DNA from: JACPDI01 sp035463475 | GTDB taxonomy: Bacteria > Acidobacteriota > Vicinamibacteria > Vicinamibacterales > 2-12-FULL-66-21 | Direction: 5' to 3' | DNA: 64,000 nucleotides | Assembly (NCBI GenBank): GCA_035463475.1 | Contig: DATHTE010000103.1 | Coordinates: forward strand, 1 to 64,000 | Shown: in pieces, positions 18,163 to 25,678 of the stretch | How positions within the stretch are numbered: position 1 is the stretch's first letter | How the letters are laid out: each line of letters begins with the position of its first letter | Notes under the pieces: model-generated | Told to the model about the DNA's origin: nothing | The model's database searches: none | What the model saw: only the letters and a program-made list of their open reading frames with translations | Position numbers and translations under genes: made by a program

Positions 18163-18178
18163 TGGCGTGAGAGTTGCC
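18163..18178 (+). promoter_or_regulatory. Sigma-54 type -24/-12 promoter element
   Basis: TGGCGTGAGAGTTGCC matches the sigma-54 consensus TGGCAC-N5-TTGCW, with GG and GC at the invariant spacing. It lies 59 bp before the first gene of the NrfD operon and follows a gene for a sigma-54 activator. Confidence 0.65.
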
Positions 18179-18236
18179 CTTGGAGCGAGTGGCGCTGTCG
18201 CACGACGCGGCGGCGCGTCCAACCAGGAAGAGGCAC

Positions 18237-18455
18237 ATGAGCTGTCCGCATCTCAAGGAAGTCGTGATGCTCTTCTGCGACGCGTACCCGGTGAAGAAGA
18301 TGCTTCCCCTGGATCGCATCGCAACCGCCGATCCCTGCCTGGGGCAGTTCCATGACTGTCCGCTGTTTCGGGAAGCCATGGCGCGCCTCGCGGCGATGAC
18401 CGGCACCGCGGTGGAGGCCAAGCCGTCCGCCGCGCCGAAGGAGGCTCCGCGATGA
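18237..18455 (+). CDS. Small four-cysteine protein heading the NrfD operon
   Basis: A 72-residue soluble protein with cysteines at 3, 14, 34 and 41 (MSCPHLKEVVMLFC, then DPCLGQFHDCPLF). The spacing could hold a zinc ion or an iron-sulfur cluster. AGGAAGAGG precedes the ATG. I do not recognise a named family. Its position as first gene after the sigma-54 type promoter, in front of electron-transfer subunits, suggests a maturation or redox-coupling role, but this is only context. The stop overlaps the start of the 25-residue peptide (ATGA). Confidence 0.7.
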   Translation: MSCPHLKEVVMLFCDAYPVKKMLPLDRIATADPCLGQFHDCPLFREAMARLAAMTGTAVEAKPSAAPKEAPR

Positions 18456-18529
18456 TCCTCACTATCCCGCTCTCCATGATGGCGCTCGTTCTTCTGACGC
18501 TGCTGTCGCGGCAGCCCCGCCGGGCGTGA
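18452..18529 (+). CDS. 25-residue single-helix membrane peptide
   Basis: A very small gene: the peptide is MILTIPLSMMALVLLTLLSR followed by QPRRA. It is one hydrophobic helix with a basic, cytosol-facing tail. GAAGGAGG lies 6 nt before the ATG, one of the best ribosome-binding sites in the window, and the start overlaps the stop of the preceding gene (ATGA). Small single-helix subunits are common in respiratory membrane complexes, and the setting before HybA/NrfD-like genes fits this. Confidence 0.6.
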   Translation: MILTIPLSMMALVLLTLLSRQPRRA

Positions 18530-18564
18530 GGCGTCCGGCGCTGCGACCAGGAGGTCACGCAACC

Positions 18565-19464
18565 ATGAATCTCACGCGACGAACGTTCTTCAAGGTCACC
18601 GCGGTCGGTGCGACCGCCCTCGCCGGCGCGGCGAAGGCGGAGGCGGCGACTGCCACGGCCGCAGAAGACGCCCGCGGCGTGCTCGTCGACACCACCCGGT
18701 GCGTCGGATGCCGCGCCTGCGAGGCGGCCTGCGCGGAAGCGAACGCGCTCGCCGGACCGGCCATGCAGGGAGACGACGGCGTGTTCGCCCTGCGGCGCGC
18801 CACCGACCAGAACACCTTCACGGTCGTCAATCGCTATCCGGGCGGCCGGGACCAGGAGCGGTTCATCAAGACGCAGTGCATGCACTGCGTCGATGCCGCG
18901 TGCGCCGCGGCGTGCCCGGTGCGCGCGCTCGAGAAGACCGCGGCCGGGCCGGTCACCTACACCGGCAGCCGCTGCCTGGGCTGCCGCTACTGCATGCTGG
19001 CGTGCCCGTTCGGCATCCCGAAGTTCCAGTACGACGACCCCACGCCGTACGTGCGCAAGTGCACGTTCTGCGTGGAGCGCCAGGAGGAGGGGCTGCCCCC
19101 CGCGTGCGCGGAGGTCTGCCCGGGCGGCGCGCTCAGCTTCGGCCGGCGCGACGCGCTGATCGAGGAGGCGAAGATCCGCATCTACCAGAACCCCGACAAG
19201 TACGTGCATCACGTTTACGGCGAGCACGAGGCGGGAGGCACGAGCTGGCTCTACATCTCGGACGTGCCGCTCGATCAGCTCGGGCTCCCCGGGGGAGTGG
19301 AAGACACGCCGTACCCGCAGCTCGCGAGCACGGCGCTGGCCGCCGTGCCGATGATCCTGACGCTCTGGCCGCCGATCCTCATGGGGCTGCGCGCCATCAC
19401 CTGCCGACGCGACTCGCAGCCGGAAACGGCCGAATCGCGCAACGAGGGAGGCCGTCATGACTGA
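18565..19464 (+). CDS. HybA-like Tat-exported ferredoxin subunit, four [4Fe-4S] clusters
   Basis: A 299-residue periplasmic electron-transfer subunit. It begins MNLTRRTFFKV, a twin-arginine signal. Sixteen cysteines fall in four groups: CVGCRACEAAC, CMHCVDAACAAACPV, CLGCRYCMLACPF, and CTFC with CAEVCPGG. This is the order seen in HybA/DmsB/PsrB-type subunits. A hydrophobic segment near the C terminus (LASTALAAVPMILTLWPPIL) would anchor it, as in HybA. AGGAGG precedes the start. It overlaps the NrfD gene by 8 bp. No hydrogenase or molybdopterin subunit is present, so the electron donor or acceptor is probably the membrane quinol pool plus the cytochrome c7. Confidence 0.9.
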   Translation: MNLTRRTFFKVTAVGATALAGAAKAEAATATAAEDARGVLVDTTRCVGCRACEAACAEANALAGPAMQGDDGVFALRRATDQNTFTVVNRYPGGRDQERFIKTQCMHCVDAACAAACPVRALEKTAAGPVTYTGSRCLGCRYCMLACPFGIPKFQYDDPTPYVRKCTFCVERQEEGLPPACAEVCPGGALSFGRRDALIEEAKIRIYQNPDKYVHHVYGEHEAGGTSWLYISDVPLDQLGLPGGVEDTPYPQLASTALAAVPMILTLWPPILMGLRAITCRRDSQPETAESRNEGGRHD

Positions 19465-20659
19465 GATGGCGCAGCGCACGACCTTCATCGACAAGGTGCT
19501 CCTTGGCATGACCTGGCGCGAGTACGTGCGCAGCCTGTTCACGCCCTGGGACCTCGTCTACGCGTTCATCCTGGCGATCGGCATCCCGCTGATCGTCTAC
19601 CGCTTCACCTTCGGCCTGGCGGCGGCGACGAACCTGACGCAGACCACGCCGTGGGGTATCTGGATCGGGATCGACATGCTGAGCGGGATCGCGCTCGCCG
19701 CGGGCGGTTTCACCATCGCGTCGACCGTCTACCTGCTCGGGATGGAGAAGTACCACCCGATCGTCCGCCCGGCCATCCTCACCGGCTTCCTCGGCTACCT
19801 GTTCGCGGTGTTCGGGCTGCTGTGCGACCTCGGGAGCCCGTGGCGGCTGCCGGTGCCGATCCTCTTCTCGTTCGGCACGCGCTCGATCATGTTCGAGGTA
19901 GCGTGGTGCGTCGCGCTCTACTCCACGGTGCTGTTCCTGGAGTTCACGCCGGCGCTGTTCGAGTGGCTCGGCTGGGCGAAGCTGCGCCAGTGGGCGCTGC
20001 GCGCGACGATCGCGCTCACGGTGCTCGGCGTGGTGCTCTCGACGCTGCACCAGTCCTCGCTGGGCGGCCTCTTCCTGATGGCCAAGGGCAAGCTCCACCC
20101 GCTGTGGTACACGCCGTACATCCCGCTCTTCTTCTTCATCTCGGCGGTCATCGCGGGCCTGAGCATGGTCATCGTGGAGAGCTCGCTCTCGCACCGGCTG
20201 TTCGGGAGCCAGATCGACCCGGACCAGCACGTCGATCTCGACGACATCACGATCGGACTGTCGCGCGCCGCCGCGATCGTGCTGTTCGCCTACTTCTTCA
20301 TCCGGCTCCAGGCGCTGATCGACTCCGGCGCGTGGGCCCTGCTCGCGACGCCGTACGGCGCCTGGTACCTGTTCGAGATCCTCGGCTTCATCCTCGTGCC
20401 GTCGCTGCTCTACGCCTACGGCGCGCGCGGCGGGCGGGTGAAACTGCTCCGCGTCGTGGCCGGGTGGACGGTCCTGGGCGTCGTGGTGAACCGGCTGAAC
20501 GTGTCGGTGATCGCGATGAACTGGCAGGTCACGCCGCACTACTTCCCGAGCTGGATGGAAATCGTCACCACCATCACCATCATCACCGCAGGCGTGCTGG
20601 CGTTCCGCTGGATCGTCAACCGCATGCCGATTCTCCACGAGGACCCGCGCTATGCATGA
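19457..20659 (+). CDS. NrfD/HybB-type quinone-interacting integral membrane subunit
   Basis: A 400-residue protein with about ten hydrophobic segments, of the NrfD/PsrC/HybB group that exchanges electrons with menaquinone or ubiquinone. Typical features are a charged cytosolic start (KVLLGMTWREYVRSLFTPWD), the segment GIWIGIDMLSGIALAAGGF, and MEKYHPIVRPAILTGFLGYL and HQSSLGGLFLMAKGKLHPLW, which correspond to conserved helices and the HQSSLG motif of HybB. It overlaps the ferredoxin gene by 8 bp and the GcvH-like gene by 8 bp, consistent with one complex. Confidence 0.9.
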   Translation: MTEMAQRTTFIDKVLLGMTWREYVRSLFTPWDLVYAFILAIGIPLIVYRFTFGLAAATNLTQTTPWGIWIGIDMLSGIALAAGGFTIASTVYLLGMEKYHPIVRPAILTGFLGYLFAVFGLLCDLGSPWRLPVPILFSFGTRSIMFEVAWCVALYSTVLFLEFTPALFEWLGWAKLRQWALRATIALTVLGVVLSTLHQSSLGGLFLMAKGKLHPLWYTPYIPLFFFISAVIAGLSMVIVESSLSHRLFGSQIDPDQHVDLDDITIGLSRAAAIVLFAYFFIRLQALIDSGAWALLATPYGAWYLFEILGFILVPSLLYAYGARGGRVKLLRVVAGWTVLGVVVNRLNVSVIAMNWQVTPHYFPSWMEIVTTITIITAGVLAFRWIVNRMPILHEDPRYA

Positions 20660-21341
20660 TCCCTACGTCGCCAAGACACTCGAATACCTGCTCGGCATCG
20701 CCTTCCTGGTGCTGTTCACAGGGTTCTGGCGCTATGCGACGGGCGGCGCGACTGTCACGGAGCGCGTCGAGGCCAGGGTGCCCGCGCGGCTGCCGCTGCT
20801 CGACATGTTCCGCGTGCCGCAGGGCGTGCTGCTGCACCCCGGGCACGCGTGGGCGCGGCCGTTCGGCGAGAAGAAGCCGGGCCTTGTCGCCGTCGGCATG
20901 GACGACTTCGCGCAGCAGCTCGTCGGCCCGCTTGTCGCCATCGACCTGCCGGCGGTGGGCACGGTCCTCGAGCAGGGCTCCCGCGGCTGGCGCCTGCGCG
21001 CCGACTCCAAGACGGTGGACATGCTGTCCCCCGTCAGCGGCCGCGTCGTCGCGATCAACAACGCGTTGCTCGAGGACGCGCGCGCCATCAGCGCCGACCC
21101 GTACGGACGAGGGTGGCTGATGGAAGTCGAAGCGCCGCGCCTGGTGACCAACACGAAGCAGTTGCTCTCGGGGCGCGCGGCGCGTGACCTGATGTCCGCG
21201 TCGTGGGACGACCTCTCGCGTCTGATGACGCCGGAGATGGGCACGATCATGCACGACGGTGGCGCGCCGCTGCACGGCTTCGCGCGCGGCGTGGACGAAG
21301 AGAACTGGGACGCCATCGCGCGCCGGTTCCTGCTCACATAG
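20652..21341 (+). CDS. Membrane-anchored GcvH-like (lipoyl-domain) protein 1
   Basis: A 229-residue protein with one N-terminal membrane helix (about 9-27) and a domain that follows the glycine-cleavage H protein pattern (LLHPGHAWARP, VAVGMDDFAQQLVGP, LSPVSGRVVAINNALLEDA, DPYGRGWLMEVE). In true GcvH the lipoylated Lys lies in ESVKAASDxxSPVSG. Here the only candidate, K120 in ADSKTVDMLSPVSG, stands one residue closer to SPVSG, so lipoylation is uncertain. It lies inside the NrfD operon with 8-bp overlap, not in a glycine-cleavage operon. Function is unknown; a structural or electron-transfer role in the NrfD complex is inferred. Confidence 0.8.
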   Translation: MHDPYVAKTLEYLLGIAFLVLFTGFWRYATGGATVTERVEARVPARLPLLDMFRVPQGVLLHPGHAWARPFGEKKPGLVAVGMDDFAQQLVGPLVAIDLPAVGTVLEQGSRGWRLRADSKTVDMLSPVSGRVVAINNALLEDARAISADPYGRGWLMEVEAPRLVTNTKQLLSGRAARDLMSASWDDLSRLMTPEMGTIMHDGGAPLHGFARGVDEENWDAIARRFLLT

Positions 21342-21350
21342 GGGGGCGCC

Positions 21351-21671
21351 ATGAAGAAGCTGCTGCTCGCCGCCTTCATCGTGCTCTGCGGGAGCGTCGC
21401 GTTCGCGGCGCTGCCGAAGCTGCCCGGCCCGCTGCCGCTGGCCCCGTCGCCCGATAGCCCCGGCACGGTCACGTTCAACCACGAGTCGCACGTCGACGCG
21501 GGGCGTCCGTCCTGCACGACGTGCCACCCGAAGCTGTTCAAGATCCTCAAGCGCACGGCGCGGACGCCGATGACGCACGAACGCATGAACAAGGGTGAGC
21601 AGTGCGGTTCGTGCCACGGCAAGACGTCGTTCGGCTTCGAGGACGACTGCACGATGTGCCATAGGAGCTGA
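21351..21671 (+). CDS. Periplasmic triheme cytochrome c7-type protein
   Basis: A 106-residue protein with a signal peptide (MKKLLLAAFIVLCGSVAFA) and three CXXCH haem motifs: CTTCH, CGSCH and CTMCH. FNHESHV, typical of cytochrome c7/c3 domains, supplies distal ligands. It is likely a small soluble electron carrier that takes electrons from, or gives them to, the ferredoxin-NrfD module. The order of c7, 4Fe-4S and NrfD resembles, from memory, the Cbc4-type clusters of Geobacter. It sits 9 bp after GcvH-like 1 and 2 bp before GcvH-like 2. Confidence 0.9.
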   Translation: MKKLLLAAFIVLCGSVAFAALPKLPGPLPLAPSPDSPGTVTFNHESHVDAGRPSCTTCHPKLFKILKRTARTPMTHERMNKGEQCGSCHGKTSFGFEDDCTMCHRS

Positions 21672-21673
21672 CC

Positions 21674-22375
21674 ATGGACGCGCTCTGGGGTTTTCTCGAA
21701 AACGCTGCGATCCTGGTGGGGGGACTCGCGGTACGGTTCGCCGTGGCGGCGGTGCTGCTCGGCGTGCTGGTGGCGCTGCTGCTCCCGTTCCTGTACGCCG
21801 GCGAAGGCCTCCGGCGGACGCTGATGCGCCTCGGGGGGTTCGGCTCGGTCAGCGGGCTCTCGTGGCGCCGCGACACGTATTACTCGCCGGCGCACGCGTG
21901 GCTGCGCGCGCGCGCCGGCCAGCTGCGGATCGGACTTGACGACCTCGCGGGCCGGCTCCTCCGGAGAGTCGACCGCGTCCAGTTGCCCGAGGTGGGCGCT
22001 TACCTCAAGGAGGGTGACGCGCTTCTCACGATGGAAACCGGACAGCGCGGGGTCGTCATCCCCGCTCCCGTCGAGGGGACCGTCCTGCGCGTGAACGCGC
22101 GGCTCGAGGAGCAGCCCGACGCGATCGTCCAGGATCCGTACCGCAGCGGGTGGATCGTCGAGATCCAGCCGGCCGGCGACCGCTACCGGGCGCTGCGCCG
22201 CAACGAGGAGGCGCGCGCGTGGCTGGCGCGGGAGGCGGCTCGGCTGTCGCTCGCGCTCGAGCACGCCACCGGCATCGTCGCAGCAGACGGCGGCGACCTG
22301 ACGGTCCCGACGCACCTGCTCATCACCGAGGAGAAGCGGGCGGAGCTAGAGCGCCAATTCCTTCAGACCCTTTAG
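21674..22375 (+). CDS. Membrane-anchored GcvH-like protein 2, lipoyl lysine replaced
   Basis: A 233-residue protein with a hydrophobic N-terminal segment (about 11-41) and a GcvH-like domain (YYSPAHAWLRARAGQLRIGL, AYLKEGDALLTMETGQRG, PAPVEGTVLRVN, DPYRSGWIVEIQPA). At the position of the lipoylated Lys the residue is Gln (Q124 in METGQRGVVIPAPVEG), so this copy cannot carry lipoate in the normal way. The C-terminal tail is helical. It is the last gene of the NrfD operon. A paralogous pair with GcvH-like 1 suggests a heteromeric role; enzymatic glycine cleavage is excluded by context. Confidence 0.78.
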   Translation: MDALWGFLENAAILVGGLAVRFAVAAVLLGVLVALLLPFLYAGEGLRRTLMRLGGFGSVSGLSWRRDTYYSPAHAWLRARAGQLRIGLDDLAGRLLRRVDRVQLPEVGAYLKEGDALLTMETGQRGVVIPAPVEGTVLRVNARLEEQPDAIVQDPYRSGWIVEIQPAGDRYRALRRNEEARAWLAREAARLSLALEHATGIVAADGGDLTVPTHLLITEEKRAELERQFLQTL

Positions 22376-22383
22376 CTTCGCTC

Positions 22384-22430
22384 GCAATGCCCAAGGATTC
22401 GGCATTCGGCATTCGGCATTCGGCATTGCT
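22384..22430. repeat. Tandem repeat of cattcgg units
   Basis: About four copies of a 7-mer (ggcattc/cattcgg) fill the gap after the NrfD operon, directly before a TATAAT hexamer. Confidence 0.6.
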
Positions 22431-22431
22431 A

Positions 22432-22437
22432 TATAAT
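22432..22437 (+). promoter_or_regulatory. Candidate -10 element of the following secreted-protein gene
   Basis: A perfect TATAAT lies 33 bp before the ATG at 22470, in a region otherwise GC-rich. The -35 position falls in the preceding repeat and matches poorly, so this is only a candidate. Confidence 0.35.
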
Positions 22438-22469
22438 CCCTCCCGCAGCTCATCCCAGGAGGGCAACCT

Positions 22470-23108
22470 ATGAGGCGCGCGGCAGTGGTACTCGTGGCGG
22501 CGCTCGTATACCTTTCCTTGGCCGCCGTCATGGCCGCCCCCGACGATCAGTGGGCGCGGGGCAAGGTCACGGCGGTCTCCGCCGACAGCATCACCATCGA
22601 TGTCAAGGGCCAGGCGATGACGTTCAACGTGGACACCGCGACGGACGTCTTCGCGCGCGGCGCGGGCACGAAGACGCGTGAGATGATGAAGTCCACGGGC
22701 AAGAAGCCGGTTCTGACGGACATCGTCAAGGTGGGTGACAACGTCGAGATCAGCTACGCCGAATCGGGCGGCGCGATGGTCGCGAAAGCCATTCGCGGCG
22801 GCATCAGCGCGCCGGCAATGACCTCAGCCGAGGGGACCAGGCGGGTGGAAGGGGTCGTCACCGCCGTGTCCGGCACGTCGCTCAGCGTCAAGCCTGCTTC
22901 CGGCGACGCGGTCACGTTCGTGGTTGACGACAAGGTCCGCGTGGTCGGACGCGGCCTTGGCACGATGGCCAAGGAGAAGCAGGCCGAAGGGGCGAAGGTG
23001 ACACTGACCGACGCGATTGCGGTCGGCGACACCATCGAGGTCTCCTACAAGGCCATGGGCGAGATGAAGCACGCCACGGCCGTGTCGGTGATCAAGAAGG
23101 GCACCTAG
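22470..23108 (+). CDS. Secreted protein with two tandem DUF5666-like beta domains
   Basis: A 212-residue protein with a signal peptide (AAVVLVAALVYLSLAAVMAA) and two homologous halves. Each half starts with a Gly-Val-Thr-Ala-Val strand (GKVTAVSADSITIDVKGQ and GVVTAVSGTSLSVKPASGD), then FxVD (FNVDTATDVFARGAGT, FVVDDKVRVVGRGLGT), a Lys-rich linker, and VKVGDNVEISY or IAVGDTIEVSY. The repeated unit resembles OB-fold-like DUF5666 domains of bacterial periplasmic proteins. CAGGAGGG precedes the ATG. Neighbouring genes give no hint of function. Confidence 0.7.
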   Translation: MRRAAVVLVAALVYLSLAAVMAAPDDQWARGKVTAVSADSITIDVKGQAMTFNVDTATDVFARGAGTKTREMMKSTGKKPVLTDIVKVGDNVEISYAESGGAMVAKAIRGGISAPAMTSAEGTRRVEGVVTAVSGTSLSVKPASGDAVTFVVDDKVRVVGRGLGTMAKEKQAEGAKVTLTDAIAVGDTIEVSYKAMGEMKHATAVSVIKKGT

Positions 23109-23114
23109 CCTGAC

Positions 23115-25625
23115 TCACTCGTGGCGCAGCGCAGACAAGGGGGCCACCCGAGTCGCGCGGCGCGCGGGAATCGCGCTCGCGGCGGTCGCCGCGAGCGCGA
23201 GCGCCCCGCTGGCGAGCCCCGTGACGAGCGGATCGAACCCGCCAATCTCCACGAATACCTTCGTAAACGCCACCGACACCAGCGCCGCGAGCGGCAGGCC
23301 CGCGGCGAGCCCCATGCCGGTCAGGAAAAACCCGTCGCGCAGCACCAGCCCGAGCACGTCGCGGGCGTTCGCGCCGAGCGCCATGCGGATGCCGAACTCG
23401 CGCGTCCGCTGCGAGACGACGTAGGACTTCACGCCGTAGACGCCGACCACCGCCAGCAGGAGGGCGAGCAGGCCGAGCGCGGTGAACAAGCGGCCGCCAG
23501 CCTTGAGCGCCCACAACTCCAGTCCGCGGTCGTGGAACCCCTGCATGGTCGAGAGCGCGAGCACCGGCAGGCGCGCGTCGGCGGCGCGGATCTCGCGACG
23601 CAGCGCGTCGAGCGCTCCCGCGGCGTTCCCCGCCGCCGCCAGCCGCACGTGCAGGTGCATGTTCGCGCGGTAGTTGCGCCCGAAGGGCACGTATACGTGC
23701 GTCACCGGAGCGCGGTCCAGCAGCTCGTCGCGGATCGGCGGCGCGATGCCGACGATCTGCATCGGCGAGAGGTCCCCCTGCGACCACGCCTCGGGCCGCC
23801 GCTTGATCCGAATCAGCTGCCCGATGGGATCCTCGTCGCCGAACAGGCGTCTCGCGAGCGCCTGATCGATGATCGCCACGGCCGGGGCGGACGCGGACTC
23901 CTCTTCGGCGCGCGTGAACTCACGGCCGCGGACCATCTTCAGGCCGAGCGACGCGAAGTAGTCCGCGCTGATGATGCGGTACGTGCGCGTGCGGCCCGCC
24001 TCCTCCGACGTTGTCGTGCCGACCCGCTCGAGGTTCGTGCCTTCGTGCATGTCGCCGAAGGGGACTGTGGACGTCATGCCCGCCGCCTCCACGCCCGGCA
24101 GGCGCCTGACGCGTTCGAGCACGCTGCGATAGAGAGGACGCGCGTGCGTGTCGTCGATCCCCGCCAGGCTCGGATCGAGCGTCGCCAGGAGCAGCCGCTC
24201 GTACGGGTAGCCGGGGTTCCCCGCAGCGGCGCTGACCGCCGCGCGCGCGAAGATCCCGCCAGCCACGAGGAGCGCGAGCGACAACGCGACCTGGCCGATG
24301 ACCATGAGGTTCCGCGCGCCGAACCGCCTGCCCGTCGGCGAGCCGCCGGCGCCGAGGTCCTTGAGGTCGCTCACCAGGTCGCGGCGCGAGAGCTTCACCG
24401 CCGGGCCGAGACCGAAGACCACCGTGCTCAGCGCGGCGAACGCGATCGTCGCACCCAGAACGGCCGCGTCGGGCCGCGAGTCGAACGAGACGGCCAACGG
24501 CAGCAGGGCTGCGAGCGAGACCGTCAGCGTGCGCGTGGCCCAGTAACTCAGCACGAGCCCGAGGGCCGCGCCGGTGAGCGCGAGGAGCAGGCTCTCGGTC
24601 AGGAGCTGTCGCACAATCCGCGAGCGCTTCGCCCCCAGTGCAAGGCGCAGCGCCACTTCCTTGCGCCGAGCGGTACCCCGCGCGAGCAGCATGTTCGCGA
24701 GGTTGAGGCACGCGATGAGCAGCACGACGGCAGACAGCGCCATCAACAGCGCGGTCAGGGCGCCCAGACCCCCATCGGTCTGCGGCGACGTGCTGGTGGA
24801 CATCCGCGCCAGCGGGCTCACCGTGAGGGCCTGGTCCTTGTTTTCCGCCGGGAACGCCCCTTCGAGCTGGCGCGAGAGCGCGTCGAGCCGCCCGGCCACC
24901 ACCGCGTCGCTCAGCCCGGGCTTCACGCGTCCCGCCAGGATCAAGGCGTGATTCGACCGATCGGCGAGGCCCGTCCCCTTGTTCTTGAAGATGTCGTTCA
25001 CGACGGTGTCGAACATGCCGAGCGGCAGGTACAGGTCCGGCGCGAGCAGCGCCATGGTCCCTGTGAACCCGTGGGGTGCGACGCCGACGACGGTGAAGTC
25101 TTCCGCGTTGATCCGGATGGTGCTCCCGAGGAACGCGGGGTCGAGCCCGGCAGTCTTCCATTTCGCATACGACACGATCACGACCGGAACGTGCGCGCCG
25201 GGCTGCTCTTCCTCGCGTGTGAACGGGCGCCCCGCGGCGAGGCGGACGCCGAGCGTGTCGAAGTAGTTCGACGACACCAGCTCGGCGAACGAGCGCTTCA
25301 TCGTGTCCCCGGCCGGCACCCCCACCATTGCGAAGATATGCGCCATGAGGCCGTCGAACAGCCCGCTTCGCTCGCGAATGTCCACGTAGTTCGGGTACGA
25401 GAACGCGCGGTAAGAGTCCGGGTGCGTGCGATCGTGGCTGAACACGCCAACCAGGTCCCCCGCCCGTCCCGAGAGCGGCTGGAACAGCATGACGTTCACG
25501 ATCGAGAAGATCGCGCTGTTCGCGCCGATGCCCAGTGCGAGCACGAGCACCGAGACGCCGGTGAACCCGGGGGCTTTCGCGAACGTGCGGAGAGCGAAGC
25601 GCAGATCCTGCAGAATACGGAGCAT
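23115..25625 (-). CDS. ADOP-family ABC transporter permease (MacB/FtsX type)
   Basis: An 836-residue permease with two MacB periplasmic-core domains and two FtsX-like membrane domains, i.e. four or more helices in each half. This duplicated architecture without an adjacent ATPase is characteristic of acidobacterial duplicated orphan permeases. It begins MLRILQDLRFALRTFAKAPGFT, the usual cytosolic start, and VLVLALGIGANSAIFSIVNV follows as the first helix. Segments such as ARGTARRKEVALRLALGAKR and SQRTREFGIRMALGANARDV are the conserved loops after the FtsX helices in each half. The substrate is unknown; antimicrobial export and cell-envelope remodelling are proposed for relatives. It is divergent from the TauE-like gene. 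Confidence 0.9.
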   Translation of the reverse strand: MLRILQDLRFALRTFAKAPGFTGVSVLVLALGIGANSAIFSIVNVMLFQPLSGRAGDLVGVFSHDRTHPDSYRAFSYPNYVDIRERSGLFDGLMAHIFAMVGVPAGDTMKRSFAELVSSNYFDTLGVRLAAGRPFTREEEQPGAHVPVVIVSYAKWKTAGLDPAFLGSTIRINAEDFTVVGVAPHGFTGTMALLAPDLYLPLGMFDTVVNDIFKNKGTGLADRSNHALILAGRVKPGLSDAVVAGRLDALSRQLEGAFPAENKDQALTVSPLARMSTSTSPQTDGGLGALTALLMALSAVVLLIACLNLANMLLARGTARRKEVALRLALGAKRSRIVRQLLTESLLLALTGAALGLVLSYWATRTLTVSLAALLPLAVSFDSRPDAAVLGATIAFAALSTVVFGLGPAVKLSRRDLVSDLKDLGAGGSPTGRRFGARNLMVIGQVALSLALLVAGGIFARAAVSAAAGNPGYPYERLLLATLDPSLAGIDDTHARPLYRSVLERVRRLPGVEAAGMTSTVPFGDMHEGTNLERVGTTTSEEAGRTRTYRIISADYFASLGLKMVRGREFTRAEEESASAPAVAIIDQALARRLFGDEDPIGQLIRIKRRPEAWSQGDLSPMQIVGIAPPIRDELLDRAPVTHVYVPFGRNYRANMHLHVRLAAAGNAAGALDALRREIRAADARLPVLALSTMQGFHDRGLELWALKAGGRLFTALGLLALLLAVVGVYGVKSYVVSQRTREFGIRMALGANARDVLGLVLRDGFFLTGMGLAAGLPLAALVSVAFTKVFVEIGGFDPLVTGLASGALALAATAASAIPARRATRVAPLSALRHE

Positions 25626-25678
25626 ACCGTAGCTGACGGACTCCCCCGGTAAAGGTTCCCATCTATAATTCCGCTTCC

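Noticed and set aside
20652..22375. Glycine-cleavage system H proteins acting in glycine catabolism
   Set aside because: Both are membrane-anchored, lack the normal lipoyl-lysine arrangement and lie in a respiratory operon without gcvP or gcvT.
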